Below, one piece after another: positions 48,138 through 57,473 of a DNA stretch of 64,000 bases. How positions within the stretch are numbered: the stretch's first letter is position 1; every line of letters starts with the position of its first letter. The notes under the pieces are model-generated. The model was not told the origin of the DNA. It did not search any database and worked only from the letters and a program-made list of their open reading frames with translations. This DNA is from Nyssa sinensis (lineage: Eukaryota; Streptophyta; Magnoliopsida; Cornales; Nyssaceae): positions 186,001 to 250,000 of the forward strand of contig VIRR01000549.1 of NCBI GenBank assembly GCA_008638375.1, given 5' to 3'. The position numbers were made by a program, and so were the translations under genes.

Positions 48138-48485
48138 ATGATTGACGATTTTCAGTCTGAGTTGGGAATGATTAAAGTGTGGCCGAGAGTTAGCCTTCCT
48201 TTTGATCCAGTCTCCAAGGAAGGATTAGAGGAGGCGAAGATCTTCTTGTCCATCTTAGCATCCGGTCGAGATTTCTCCGATTGGAGGTGGTCCCTCCTTG
48301 ATTCAACCGAGGCCTGGAGCATCGGTGATGAAGACGAAGTCGGGCTGCCTTCTCCCCTTTGTGACTTGGCAGAGACCCTTGCTCAAATCGGCTGGGGTGC
48401 CATGCAGATTTTGAGGAAGACAAAGGTGGAGAATGAAAAGTCTCCTAAGGCCCAAAGCCCTCATCATCCGTTGGTATTAAGATAA
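48138..48485 (+). CDS. Antisense ORF 2 of element H, unknown 115-residue protein
   Basis: Open frame MIDDFQSELGMIKVWPRVSL..., with SKEGLEEAKIFLSILASGRD and a Trp-rich centre (DFSDWRWSLLD, EAWSIGDEDE). No family is recognised, no signal peptide or membrane segment. It has its own TATA promoter and is followed by an AATAAA at 48718-48723, so it has the parts of a transcription unit, antisense to the retrotransposon. An upstream ATG at 48107 opens only a short frame. The sequences after both antisense units (TGTATTTTGTTG... near 47520 and TGTATTTGTTTT... near 48664) look alike, suggesting that unit 2 arose by duplication of the ends of unit 1. It could also be a non-coding transcript. Confidence 0.4.
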   Translation: MIDDFQSELGMIKVWPRVSLPFDPVSKEGLEEAKIFLSILASGRDFSDWRWSLLDSTEAWSIGDEDEVGLPSPLCDLAETLAQIGWGAMQILRKTKVENEKSPKAQSPHHPLVLR

Positions 48486-48717
48486 GTGATAGTGATGATG
48501 AAATGGCCTGGGTGCTTCTCGCTGCAGATTGGGGTTCAGGGTTCCTTCCTTTCAAATGGAGCCGGCGACAGCAGTAATGGAAGTTTGGAACTTGAGTCCC
48601 TTTCACATTCAAGGAAGAAAGCCATGATGTTGTAAAAGCGTAGTGATATCTTTGTAGCTTTTCTGTATTTGTTTTATTTCTAATTTTTTTGTACTGATGT
48701 AAACTTTTTGAACCAGC

Positions 48718-48723
48718 AATAAA
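48718..48723 (+). terminator. Poly(A) signal of antisense unit 2
   Basis: AATAAA in CAGCAATAAAATCGAGC, downstream of ORF 2 and after a TTGTACTGATGT element. Confidence 0.4.
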
Positions 48724-49037
48724 ATCGAGCTCCTACTTCTCAGATCTGATGTTTTTTATATTCGAATGTGCTCTTTTGGAGTTAAAACACCTTTTTGTGC
48801 ACTTCTTATGAATGACTCTTCTGTGTGTTATGAGAGTAGGCCAAAGAACTTGTATAAAACTTGAAGTCTTGAATCAAAGTGCTTTAAGCCTGGTCGGTAC
48901 TGTAATATTTGTTGCTTATTGGTACATAAGCGAAATAATGAGTATCAGGTCTGAGGTTCTCCGATCTAGGAAACTTTGGTTGAAGATGTCCGGAACTTCC
49001 GTCTTTGGATGGACTGGATCATAGAATCTGTATATTG

Positions 49038-49845
49038 AAGACGGACCAGGCTCGGAAGGCCTGTGCATTGTTAAATGGACCGAGCACTAAGGCTTGTACA
49101 TTATAGATGGACCAAGCACTAAGGCTTGTACATTATAGATGGACCAGGCTCTAGAGGCCTATGCATTAAAAGATGGACCAAGCACTAAAGCTTGTACATT
49201 ATAGATGGACCAGGCTCTAGAGGCCTGTGCATTAATAGATGGACCAAGCACTAAGGCTTGTACATTATAGATGGACCAGGCTCTGGAGGCCTGTGCATTA
49301 AAAGATGGACCAAGTACTAAGGCTTGTACATTATAGATGGACCAGGCTCTGGAGGCCTGTGCATTAAAAGATGGACCATTAATAGATGGACCAAGCACTG
49401 AGGCTTGTACATTATAGATGGACCAAGCTCTGGAGGCCTGTGCATTAATAGATGGACCAAGCACTGAGGCCTGTACATTATAGATGGACCAGGCTCTAGA
49501 AGCTTGTGCATTAAAAGATGGACCAAGCACTAAGGCTTGTACATTATAGATGGACCAGGCTCTAGAGGCCTATGCATTAATAGATAGACCAAGCACTGAG
49601 GCTTGTACATTATAGATGGACCAGGCTCTGGAAGCCTGTGCATTAAAAGATGGACCAAGCACTCAGGCTTGTACATTATAGATGGACCAGGCTTTGGAGG
49701 CCTATGCATTAATAGATGGACCAAGCACTGAGGCTTGTACATTATAGATGGACCAGGCTCTGGAAGCCTGTGCATTAAAAGATGGACCAAGCACTAAGGC
49801 TTGTACATTATAGATGGACCAGGCTCTAGAGGCTTGTGCATTCAA
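49038..49845. repeat. 66-bp tandem array in element H, about 12 copies
   Basis: Each unit consists of two related halves: ATGGACCAAGCACTRAGGCT + TGTACATTATAG, and ATGGACCAGGCTCTRGAGGC + CTGTGCATTAATAG. Half-unit alternation is regular except for one disrupted unit near 49375-49395. As 66 is a multiple of 3, several frames stay open on the minus strand (123 and 86 codons); these are repeat artefacts. It lies between integrase and the antisense units. Confidence 0.92.
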
Positions 49846-49887
49846 AGATAATCATTCCATGGAGGTATTAGAAAGAAAGAAACGTCT

Positions 49888-51243
49888 TTATTGATAATAC
49901 TTCCGTAAGTGTTCCAAGTTCCATGGCCTAGGAATAGGCTTCCCAATCATGTCTTCTAGCCAGTAGGTGGTAGGCCTAACAACCTTTGTTACTCTGTAGG
50001 GGCCTTCCCAGTTTGGTGATAACTTTCCCATAGTGGGATCCTTGGTGTTTTGAAAGACTCTTCTTAAGACAAAGTCTCCGACTTGAAAGCTGACCGTCTT
50101 GAGCCCTACCTTGGATTTGTTGACCATTCTCCGCTGATAGGCTTCCATCCGGATGCTAGCTTGATCCCTTTTTTCTTCAAGCAAATCCAAATTTTCCATC
50201 AGCTGCTGATCATTGGATTCTTGCTCGAAGGCTTCAGTCCTTAGAGTTGGCATATCGATCTCAACCGGGATTACTGCTTCTGTACCATAGGCTAGTGAGA
50301 AGGGAGTTTTAGAGGTGGGAGTTCTTCTGGTTGTTCTGTAGGCCCAAAGAACTCCAGGGAGTTCTTCTGCCCACTTCCCTTTGGCTTGCTCCAACCGTTT
50401 CTTTAATCCATCAAGGATCGTTCGGTTGGTGACCTCTGTCTGCCCATTTGCTTGTGGATGGCCTGGTGAGGCAAAGTGTTGTCTAATGTTGAGATTTTCA
50501 CAGAATTTCTTGAAGCTTTTGCCAGTGAACTGTGTCCCATTGTCAGAGATAATCACCCGTGGTATACCGAACCTGCAAAGAATGTTCTTCCAAGTGAAGT
50601 TCTCAACTTCCTTCTCTGTGATGTGTGTCAGAGGTTCAGCTTCGACCCATTTAGAAAAGTAATCAATGGCTAGCAAGAGATACTTCCTGTTTGGTGGGGC
50701 TTTTGGTAATGGACCCACGATGTCCATTCCCCACTGAGCAAAGGGCCAAGGACTAGTAATCGAGACGAGCTCGTGATAAAGCTAGTGTTGATATGGGGCA
50801 AATCTTTGGCATTTATCGCACTTCTGGACATACTCCTTAGCCTGTCTTAGCATGCTAGGCCAGTAGTAGCCCTGAGTTAGAGCTCGGTGAGCTATTGTTT
50901 TGTCCCCATTATGATTCCCACAGATTCTCTCATGTATTTCAGCCAAGACGTATTGTGATTCTTCTAGAGCTAAGCATTTTAACAGAGGTTGAGAATAAGA
51001 CCTTCTGTAAAGCTTGTTGTTCAGGATCAGGTACCGAGCTGCTCTGATTCGGATTCTCCTGGCTTTGTTTTTGTCTTCTGAGAGGAGCCCGGATTCTAGG
51101 TACTGGAGAATTGGAGTCATCCAGTTCTGATGTTGTTCAGCAACTTGGGCAACTTGGGTTTCCTCTATGCTGGGTCCTGGTTGGTAAGAGATTTTTATTG
51201 TGGAGTTTGCTTCAGACTTAAGGCAAGACGCCATGTTTGCCAA
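49888..51243 (-). pseudogene. int: Integrase region of H polyprotein
   Basis: Begins (in frame with the RNase H region) near MANMASCLKSEANS. HHCC zinc finger: H and H in EIHERICGNHNGDKT, then CDKCQRF. Catalytic core: first Asp in WGMDIVGPLP, second in IISDNGTQF, Glu in GQTEVTNRTI, so D,D,E is intact. C-terminal end LEHLRKYYQ at 49888 looks natural, with a GPYRVTKV-type SH3-like part before it. A TAG at 50784-50782 splits the zinc finger from the core. The enzyme would insert the cDNA; this copy cannot make it in one piece without readthrough. Confidence 0.9.
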
Positions 51244-51261
51244 AGCATCTGCTTTGCAGTT

Positions 51262-52002
51262 CTAGCTTCTTTCTATTTTCTGGATAGTGAATGTCTGGAA
51301 GGAGTGCCTCAGGTAGTTCACCAATTCGGAGTATCGAAGCATCCTATCATCTTTAATGGAGAACTCTCCCAAGACTTGGCTTACCACCAGTTGGGAGTCT
51401 GAGAAGACTTTAAGGTTTTGAACCTCGCATTCTAGAGCCAATTTCATGCCTAGGATTAGGGCTTCGTATTCTGCTTCATTATTGGAAGCTTTGAATCCCA
51501 GGCTGACTGCTTTTTCTGACGAGAGCCCGTCAAGGGACTGTAGTACCAGGCCTATTCCTGAGCCCTGATCGGTTGATGATCCATCGATGTAGAGCAGCCA
51601 GGTTCTGGAAGTCTCGATGAGCTGCGCCTTGTTTTGGAGTGCTGGGGTGAACTCGGCAACAAAATCAACCAAGGCCTGGCCTTTGATGGAGTTTCGTGGC
51701 ACATAAGATATGTCAAATTCTCCCAACTCCACAGACCATTTTACTAATCTTCCCGATACCTCTGGCTTCCTCAATATTGACTTTAAAGGATAGGCAGTTG
51801 GGATTTCAATTGGATGAGCTTGGAAATAAGGTCGGAGCTTCCGAGCTGATATCACCAAAGCGAAAGCTAGCTTTTCCACTTCTGGATATCTCTTTTCTGT
51901 GTCGAGTAGTGCCCTACTGACGTAGAATATGGGCCTCTGTACTCCTCTGTCCTGTCTGACTAATGCGGAGCTGACTGCGTTTTCAGAGACTGCAAGGTAC
52001 AA
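51262..52002 (-). pseudogene. Two RNase H regions of H polyprotein
   Basis: First part: LYLAVSENAVSSALVRQDRG...IFYVSRALLDTEKRYP, the usual RNase H region next to gypsy RT. Second part: LLYIDGSSTDQGSGIGLVLQ, SNNEAEYEALILGMKLAL, VFSDSQLVV, with the D-E-D pattern of the additional (archaeal-type) RNase H described in Tat elements. A TAG at 51264-51262 separates it from integrase and a TAA at 52071-52069 from RT. All are in one frame. Confidence 0.88.
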
Positions 52003-52068
52003 GAGTAGCTTTTCTCCCTGTACTGGTTTTGACAGAAGTTCTGGAGAGGCTAGATACTCTTTCAGCTC

Positions 52069-53022
52069 TTAAAAAGCTTTCTCACACTCTTCCGTCCACT
52101 GTAGAGCTTTGTTGCCCTTTAGAGCTTCGAAGAAAGGTAGGCAGCGATCAGTGGATTTGGAGATAAATCTGCTTAGTGCCGTAATCCTGCCATTTAGCAC
52201 CTGAATGTCTTTTTTGGTTTTTGGTGACTTCAATCCAATCAGAGCTTGGATTTGAGTGGGGTCTGCTTCGATACCCCTCTGAGAGACAATGTATCTCAAG
52301 AATTTTCCCTTCGTCACCCCGAAGGTATATTTCGAGGGGTTGAGCTTCATCTTGTGCTGTCTTAGGATATCGAAGGTTTGGGCTAAGTGCTGGAGGTGAC
52401 TACCTTTCTGTAAACTTTTGACTAGCATATCATCAATGTATACCTCCATGGTATTGCCGAGCAACAGGCTGAACATTTTGTTCACCAACCGCTGATATGT
52501 GGCTCCAGCGTTCTTCAGACCGAAAGGCATTACTCTATAGCAGTAGAGACTTCGTTCGGTTATAAAGGCTGTCTTCTCCTGGTCTAGAGGGTACATCTGA
52601 ATTCGGTTATACCCAGAATAGGCATCCATAAAGCTCATGAGCTTGTGCCCCGCGGTGGCGTCAATTAGTTGATCTATCCTTAGCAATGGAAAGTTGTCTT
52701 TGGGGCACGCCTTATTGAGGTCTGTATAATCAACGCAGACCCTCCACTTGCCATTTTTCTTCTTGACCAGGACGGTGTTGGCCAGCCACTCGGGGTAGAA
52801 CACTTCTCGTATCATCTTGGCTTCAAGTAGCCTCTGGACTTCTTCATTTATAATCCGATGCCACTTTAGAGCAACCGGCCTTCTCTTCTGTCTGGCTGGT
52901 GGGTGATTTGGATCCACCATCAGCTTGTGAGTTATAAGGTTAGGATCTATACCTTCCATATCTTTGGTTTCCCAAGCAAACATAAAGAGGTTGTCTTTCA
53001 GAAACCTGACTATCTTCTCCTA
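52069..53022 (-). pseudogene. Reverse transcriptase of H polyprotein
   Basis: Contains KKKNGKWRVCVDYTDLNKAC, SFMDAYSGYNRIQM, FGLKNAGATYQRLVN and YIDDMLVKS (the catalytic Y-x-D-D), then LNPSKYTFGVTKGKFL. Upstream the frame reaches a TAG at 53022-53020 (after LDLTHTK). The next downstream stop is TAA at 52071-52069, inside the connection to RNase H. The catalytic aspartates are kept. It copies element RNA into cDNA in virus-like particles. Confidence 0.92.
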
Positions 53023-53327
53023 CTTGGTGTGTGTCAGATCTAGGCCGATGTACAAATAACGCCCCTCCGATTCAGAATTGACCAACACTTTGATGGGCTC
53101 GCCAATGGGCTTGGCTCAGCTGTCCCGTCCCCTTGGGCTCAGGGGTTCTTCGATACTGGATGGGCAACCTTCCTCCTAAGGAGTGTGGGGGAGAACCGCA
53201 TCAGCATAGTCTCGAGTATACTGTAATTGCTATTTGGCAGTCCTCTTCATGGGTGCAATGGCATGGCACTCCCTGGAGGTCGGCTGACACCCTCTGACAA
53301 AGTGAACGTTCTGATTGTAGACATACT

Positions 53328-53822
53328 TCAGACATTGATGGAGGGTCGAGGTGACTGCCCTATCTGGTACAACCATGGTCTCCCAATTATGACGTTGTAG
53401 GGAGACTTCATATTCAACACCATGTATTCTGAGATGGTGGTCTTCTGCCCTTCTCCTTCTCCTACAGTAGTAAGGAGGTCGATTCTTCCCAATGGGGTAC
53501 TGAGGTTGCCATTAAAGGCTACCATTACGGTCGTAGTAGGCTTGATGTTGTGGTGGTCAATCTTCATATGTTCGAGTGGCTCATAGAACATTATATTCAC
53601 AGAGCTGCCGGTGTCAACTAGGACTCTTCTGATCTCGAAGTTGACAATATTGAGGGTGATGACTAGGGCATCGCTGTGAGGACAGTGTACCCCGGCCAGG
53701 TCCTGCTCTGTGAATTGAATCTCTGGCTCTGGCTTGAGCCTTTTTTCAACGCTGGAGATCTGCAACACGTCTGGGGCAGCCCTGGCCTCCCAAGCGTATC
53801 TCTTTCTCGCCCTGTTTGACAT
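53328..53822 (-). pseudogene. Aspartic protease of H polyprotein (followed by a frameshift)
   Basis: Active-site motif VLVDTGSSVNIMFYE within IVNFEIRRVLVDTGSS, then STPLGRIDLLTTVG and YNVIIGRPWLYQ, the full pattern of a gypsy retropepsin. Near 53370 the frame is lost: the continuation CLKYVYNQNVHFVRG is in another frame, so a one-base indel separates protease from RT. Confidence 0.88.
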
Positions 53823-53912
53823 TCCTGTAATTGGGGAGTCAGCATGGAGGACGTATATGACATGGTTGTTCTGCCTCTGAGGCTCGTTTCGTCCTTCCTT
53901 CTACTCTTGTCT

Positions 53913-55595
53913 CTATTCGGGCCTCTGCTGTGGCCGTTGTTGAGGCTTGCCTTCTTGGGGGTTCTGCCTTCCGTCCTGCTTGACGAACTCCCGAAGACGT
54001 CCTTTCTTTATGAGTTGCTCAATCTCATATCGAAGGGTCCTGTATGAGTTAGTCGTATGTCCATGATCTTTATGAAAATTACAATACTTACTTTGGTCCC
54101 GAAGGTTGGGATCTCCTTTGATTGGTTCTGGCCATCTCAAGTTTTCCCGATCTCGAATCTGCCAGAGTACCTGGTTCGGTGTAGTGTTCAAAGAAGTAAA
54201 GTTAGTGAACTCCCTTGGTCCGGAGTTATAAATAGCCCTAAGTGTTGTTCTCTTTTCTGGACTCCTGGCCCTCTTCTTGCTAGAGTCTCTTCTGTGGTCC
54301 TCCTTCTTGTGATCCTCCCTCTTCGGGTTATCCTTTTGGTTCTGCTCTTTGCTCTTCTGGGATGTGTGGTTGGCTTCTTCCAAGTTGATGTACTTCCTGG
54401 CCCAATCCATTAATGCCGCCATGTCGGTAGGAGGGCTTTTGGTCAATGAATCTCTGAAGCCACCGTGAGCAAGTCCAGCAGTTAGGGCAGCTACAAGGAA
54501 TCTTGGGCTGCAGTCGGTGATCTCCGTCAGTTCTGCATTAAAACGCGCAATGTAGGCTCTGAGAGACTCTTTCTTAGTCTGCTTGACATTTAACAGGAAT
54601 TCCGGTCCCCTTCTGAGCCTTCTGCTAGTCATAAATCTGTCCAAGAATTGCCTACCGAGCTCATAGAAGCCGTTAATTGAGTTCGGAGGGAGGTGGTGGA
54701 ACCATTTCAGAGCAGTTCCCTTTAAGTTGGTAATGAACGTTCGGCACATAAAAGCATCAGAGGCCCCATGAAGGGCCATCGTATGCTGGTAGTGAGAGAG
54801 ATGGTCTCCTGGATCTCCAGTCCCATCGTATAGGGTGAACTTTGGCACTATGAATTTCCTGGGCCTTTCTTCTGACATGATGGCGTGAGTGAATGGAGTG
54901 GCAAGTCTTCCAAGCAGCCTGGCCAACTCATCCTACTCTGGAGGGTTCTGGACACCTCTCAAAGCAATTGTTCGGTCCATAGATTCGGCAATTTCTTCTA
55001 CCCTTCGTGGGTCTCTGAACCGGACCTCTTGTGAACCTTGTCTCACAGCTTCGGCTTTAGGGTAGTCGGGCTGAGTACGCCTTTCAGACGGAAGCGAGTT
55101 CCGAACTGAAGGGACTGGTGCTGCTTGGAAATGAGGCTCCTGTGGAGCCGGAGGTGCTCCCGAAGCCCTTGGAGTTGGGGCTCTAGTAGTGCTCCGGTAA
55201 TGGACGTCAGAGACGAAGGCTGATGTTCCCCAGCCTGGGGCTGCTGACGACTGGGGATCTCTACCAATGCGAGCAACACCCTGGGGGTGCCCGGGCTGGT
55301 TATTTGGAGCCTGCTCATGGGGCTCTTCATTCTCAGTGATAATAGGGGGTTGTGCTCCCACAGTAATGTTGATCGGCGGATTATGAGGGTTCGTCCCTTG
55401 ATTCTGTGTGAGCGTTGCCAGTGTTCTAGTTATGGCAAGCAACTGTTCCTGCACCAGTTCATTGTGTCGTTTGATTGATTCGTTCTCTTGTCGCATGGGA
55501 TCAACCCTTGACCCCCTTGTTCGTGGAGCAGGCGACCGACATTGAGAGCTTTGCGAATTCTGAGCATTCTGTCGCGGTCGGAGATTTGGGGCCAT
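53913..55595 (-). pseudogene. gag: gag region of H polyprotein (split by a stop)
   Basis: Start chosen at 55595 (MAPNLRPRQNAQNS), the second Met of the frame, close after the PBS. A disordered N-part is followed by a TAG at 54935-54933. Then comes the Retrotrans_gag core: FTLYDGTGDPGDHLSHYQ, FITNLKGTALKWFHHLPP, LGRQFLDRFMTSRRL. Further on is a zinc-knuckle relic YCNFHKDHGHTTNSY in which the last Cys is replaced by Tyr. The C-end meets TAG codons at 53915-53913 and 53903-53901, after which the same frame runs into protease. Gag forms the particle shell and binds element RNA. Confidence 0.88.
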
Positions 55596-55652
55596 GGTTT
55601 TTCGGTGAGGAAAAAGATAAGTTTGTAAATAGAGCACTTGGAGATTAGTCGA

Positions 55653-55673
55653 TTCCCACAGATGGTGCCAAAC
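55653..55673 (-). other. Primer binding site of element H
   Basis: On the minus strand GTTTGGCACCATCTGTGGGA directly follows the 5' LTR end (GCATCA). The TGGCRCC-NNCTGTGGGA form is common in Tat/Athila-type elements. The matching tRNA was not determined. Confidence 0.8.
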
Positions 55674-56367
55674 TGATGCTGCACTTTTCGACTCGCAATA
55701 AATCTGGGCTCCGTGACCTGTAGAACACTCAAAAAGGGGATCAGAGGACCACCGGACTGGCTCCGGTGGTAGCCGCTCCGATGCTTAAGTAAGTAAATGG
55801 AATTGTAAAGACTGTATTGAAAGCCAAAGAATGAGCATAAAAATAAAGCGTACCTTTAGGGTTTAATTTATAGACCGTGGCCTTCCTAAGTTGATTAGGA
55901 TTCGGAGCCATGAATATAGGGATTTGATCATCGGAGATTGCAGTTACCTTGTGGAGTATTGTGTCGTAGATGGAGATGATCATAAATAGTAGTTTCCTTA
56001 TTGAAGACTGTTTTCGTGTATGAAGACTGTTTCCGTGTTTGAAGACTATTTCCTTATTCCCTGCTCGGCAGTTGTTTAAAGAAACCATAAGGTCGGAATC
56101 ATCCAAAACACTGAGTGAATATTACAAAGATGAAGGTCTGGAGGATATGTGCAAGGGAATGCCTTGGAGGCTCCGCCTGCCCTGTATGACCGAGTTTATT
56201 GGCTCTGTAAGATATGTATATGAGAATGCTCTGAAAGCTGTGATTGCTCTGTATAACTGAGTTTATCGGTTCTGTATGATATGTATATGAGAATGCTCTG
56301 AAGGCTGTGACTGCTCTGTAAGTACACGTGTCTCAAGGTGATTGGTGTGTCTGTTTGTGGTTTATTA
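55674..56367 (-). repeat. 5' LTR of element H (694 bp)
   Basis: Plus-strand limits TGATGCTGCAC...GTTTATTA. The sense start reads TAATAAACC where the other LTR has TGATATACC, so the canonical TG is mutated. It is longer than its partner mainly because a GAAGACTGTTTCC-type 17-20-bp motif is present three times (about 56002-56052) instead of once. It has the same 67-bp U3 duplication and G-box (56325-56330). Confidence 0.92.
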
Positions 56368-56372
56368 ATATT

Positions 56373-57159
56373 GACGTTATGAAAATTGGTTGGAATATCA
56401 ACAAGTTCGTGTCTCCAACCACCTAAACTCTCTCTCTTTATACATAAAAATGTATATATATGCATGTATTTATTTGGGACAAACACAGATGGAGCCTACC
56501 ATTCAATCAAAGAACATAGTGAAGCCACAAGATTTCATACCTATTTCACAATACCATTCAATCAAAGAACATTGTGAAACCACAAGATTTCATACCTATT
56601 TCACAATATGCCGATTGATTGGTGTTTTCGTTAGGAGAGAAGTAGGTCTTCACAACTTTGTAGAGCAGAAACATGATTTGGGAGATTCTTATAATAACAA
56701 AAGAATTGAACAATGCAAAAATTAGCTACCAGAAATGCATATGCCCCTTTATGCAGCCAACACACCTATTCATGCATATGATACTATCAAGGTTTCGCTA
56801 TAGTATTCTCTAGATATATTTTTATAAGAAGAGTACATAGCTAACTGTACATTCTCCAAAAAGGTTCCTATCACATTTGGGACCTGAAATTCCAATGAAA
56901 ATGTGTTATATATAATAAAAAATATAGATTCATTTGGGCTCAATAAAAATGTGTTTTGACATACTTTTGGCAAGAAATTTGTTTTTACAAAAACATGTAA
57001 ACCACAAATTACAGCAAAGTAGAAAGATTTACAGCAATGGAGGCAAACAAATCACATCTACTTAAAGAATTGAAATAAATCTATAGATCACTTCTTGGTT
57101 GGTTTGGATTACCCATTCCCACACCTAATCCAATTTGCCTTCAAGACAGACAGCATCTG
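56373..57159. other. Host spacer right of H; contains a 55-bp tandem duplication
   Basis: The 55-bp unit ACCATTCAATCAAAGAACAT...CATACCTATTTCACAA is doubled at 56497-56606 with three differences. Apart from this I see no gene; the open frames are short and not protein-like. Confidence 0.6.
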
Positions 57160-57473
57160 TTAGGAAGGCTTGCCAGAGGCCTCCCCTACTCTATTCTTAG
57201 GTTCGATAAATACATCTACGATCCTAACTCCGAGACTAGAGAGGGACCCTACTGACCTATTTCTGGTACCATCGGAGTAACTACTACCTACAATATGAAC
57301 TTGGGATGGCACAATTGTCTCCGAAGAGCTTCTTGTGCCATAACCAGTGCCCGACATTGCGTCTGAGGCCGACATGAAGCCAAAGGGAAAAAGAAAAGAA
57401 CAGCAATAGAAGAAGAGGAAGTAAATGGAAAGGAAAATGAGAAGGGGAAAGGTGAATCGAATTTGAAGCACGA
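57160..57473 (-). pseudogene. Start of antisense ORF of a second Tat-like element (I)
   Basis: From Met at 57375: MSASDAMSGTGYGTRSSSET..., then LGVRIVDVFIEPKNRVGEAS. It aligns with antisense ORF 1 of element H (GVRIVDAFDEPPNRAGETS). The frame is cut at about 57160, at the residue where H continues. Upstream (right) the leader is interrupted at 57473 by G and the TRIM and resumes at 62364. Element I is therefore in plus orientation, opposite to H. Confidence 0.75.

Larger units (their letters stand above)
44564..56367 (-). mobile_element. Ty3/gypsy Tat-lineage (Retand-like) LTR retrotransposon H, 11.8 kb
   Basis: A complete element in structure: 5' LTR 55674-56367, PBS 55673-55653, gag, protease, RT, RNase H, second RNase H, integrase (55595-49888), a 66-bp tandem array (49038-49845), two antisense units (45615-48724), PPT (45233-45221) and 3' LTR 44564-45219. 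The target duplication ATATT is perfect (44559-44563 and 56368-56372). The pol order PR-RT-RH-aRH-INT, the TTTGGCACC-type PBS, the antisense 3' ORF and the internal tandem repeats are traits reported for plant Tat elements. Coding capacity is lost through several in-frame stops and a frameshift. In the first ~240 aligned LTR positions I count about 14 differences, nearly all transitions, so the insertion is not recent. Confidence 0.92.

Noticed and set aside
49159..49790. Repetitive 123- and 86-residue ORFs on the minus strand
   Set aside because: They arise because the 66-bp repeat unit is a multiple of three; frames differ between copies and lie beyond the integrase stop.
49038..49845. CRISPR-like alternation of repeat and spacer
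   Set aside because: The 'spacers' are themselves repeats and the context is a plant retrotransposon.
54057..54413. Plus-strand ORFs over gag and pol (also 50381-50673, 53844-54047)
   Set aside because: Shadows of the minus-strand gag-pol; unlike 45615-48485 they have no promoter block and no protein-like features.
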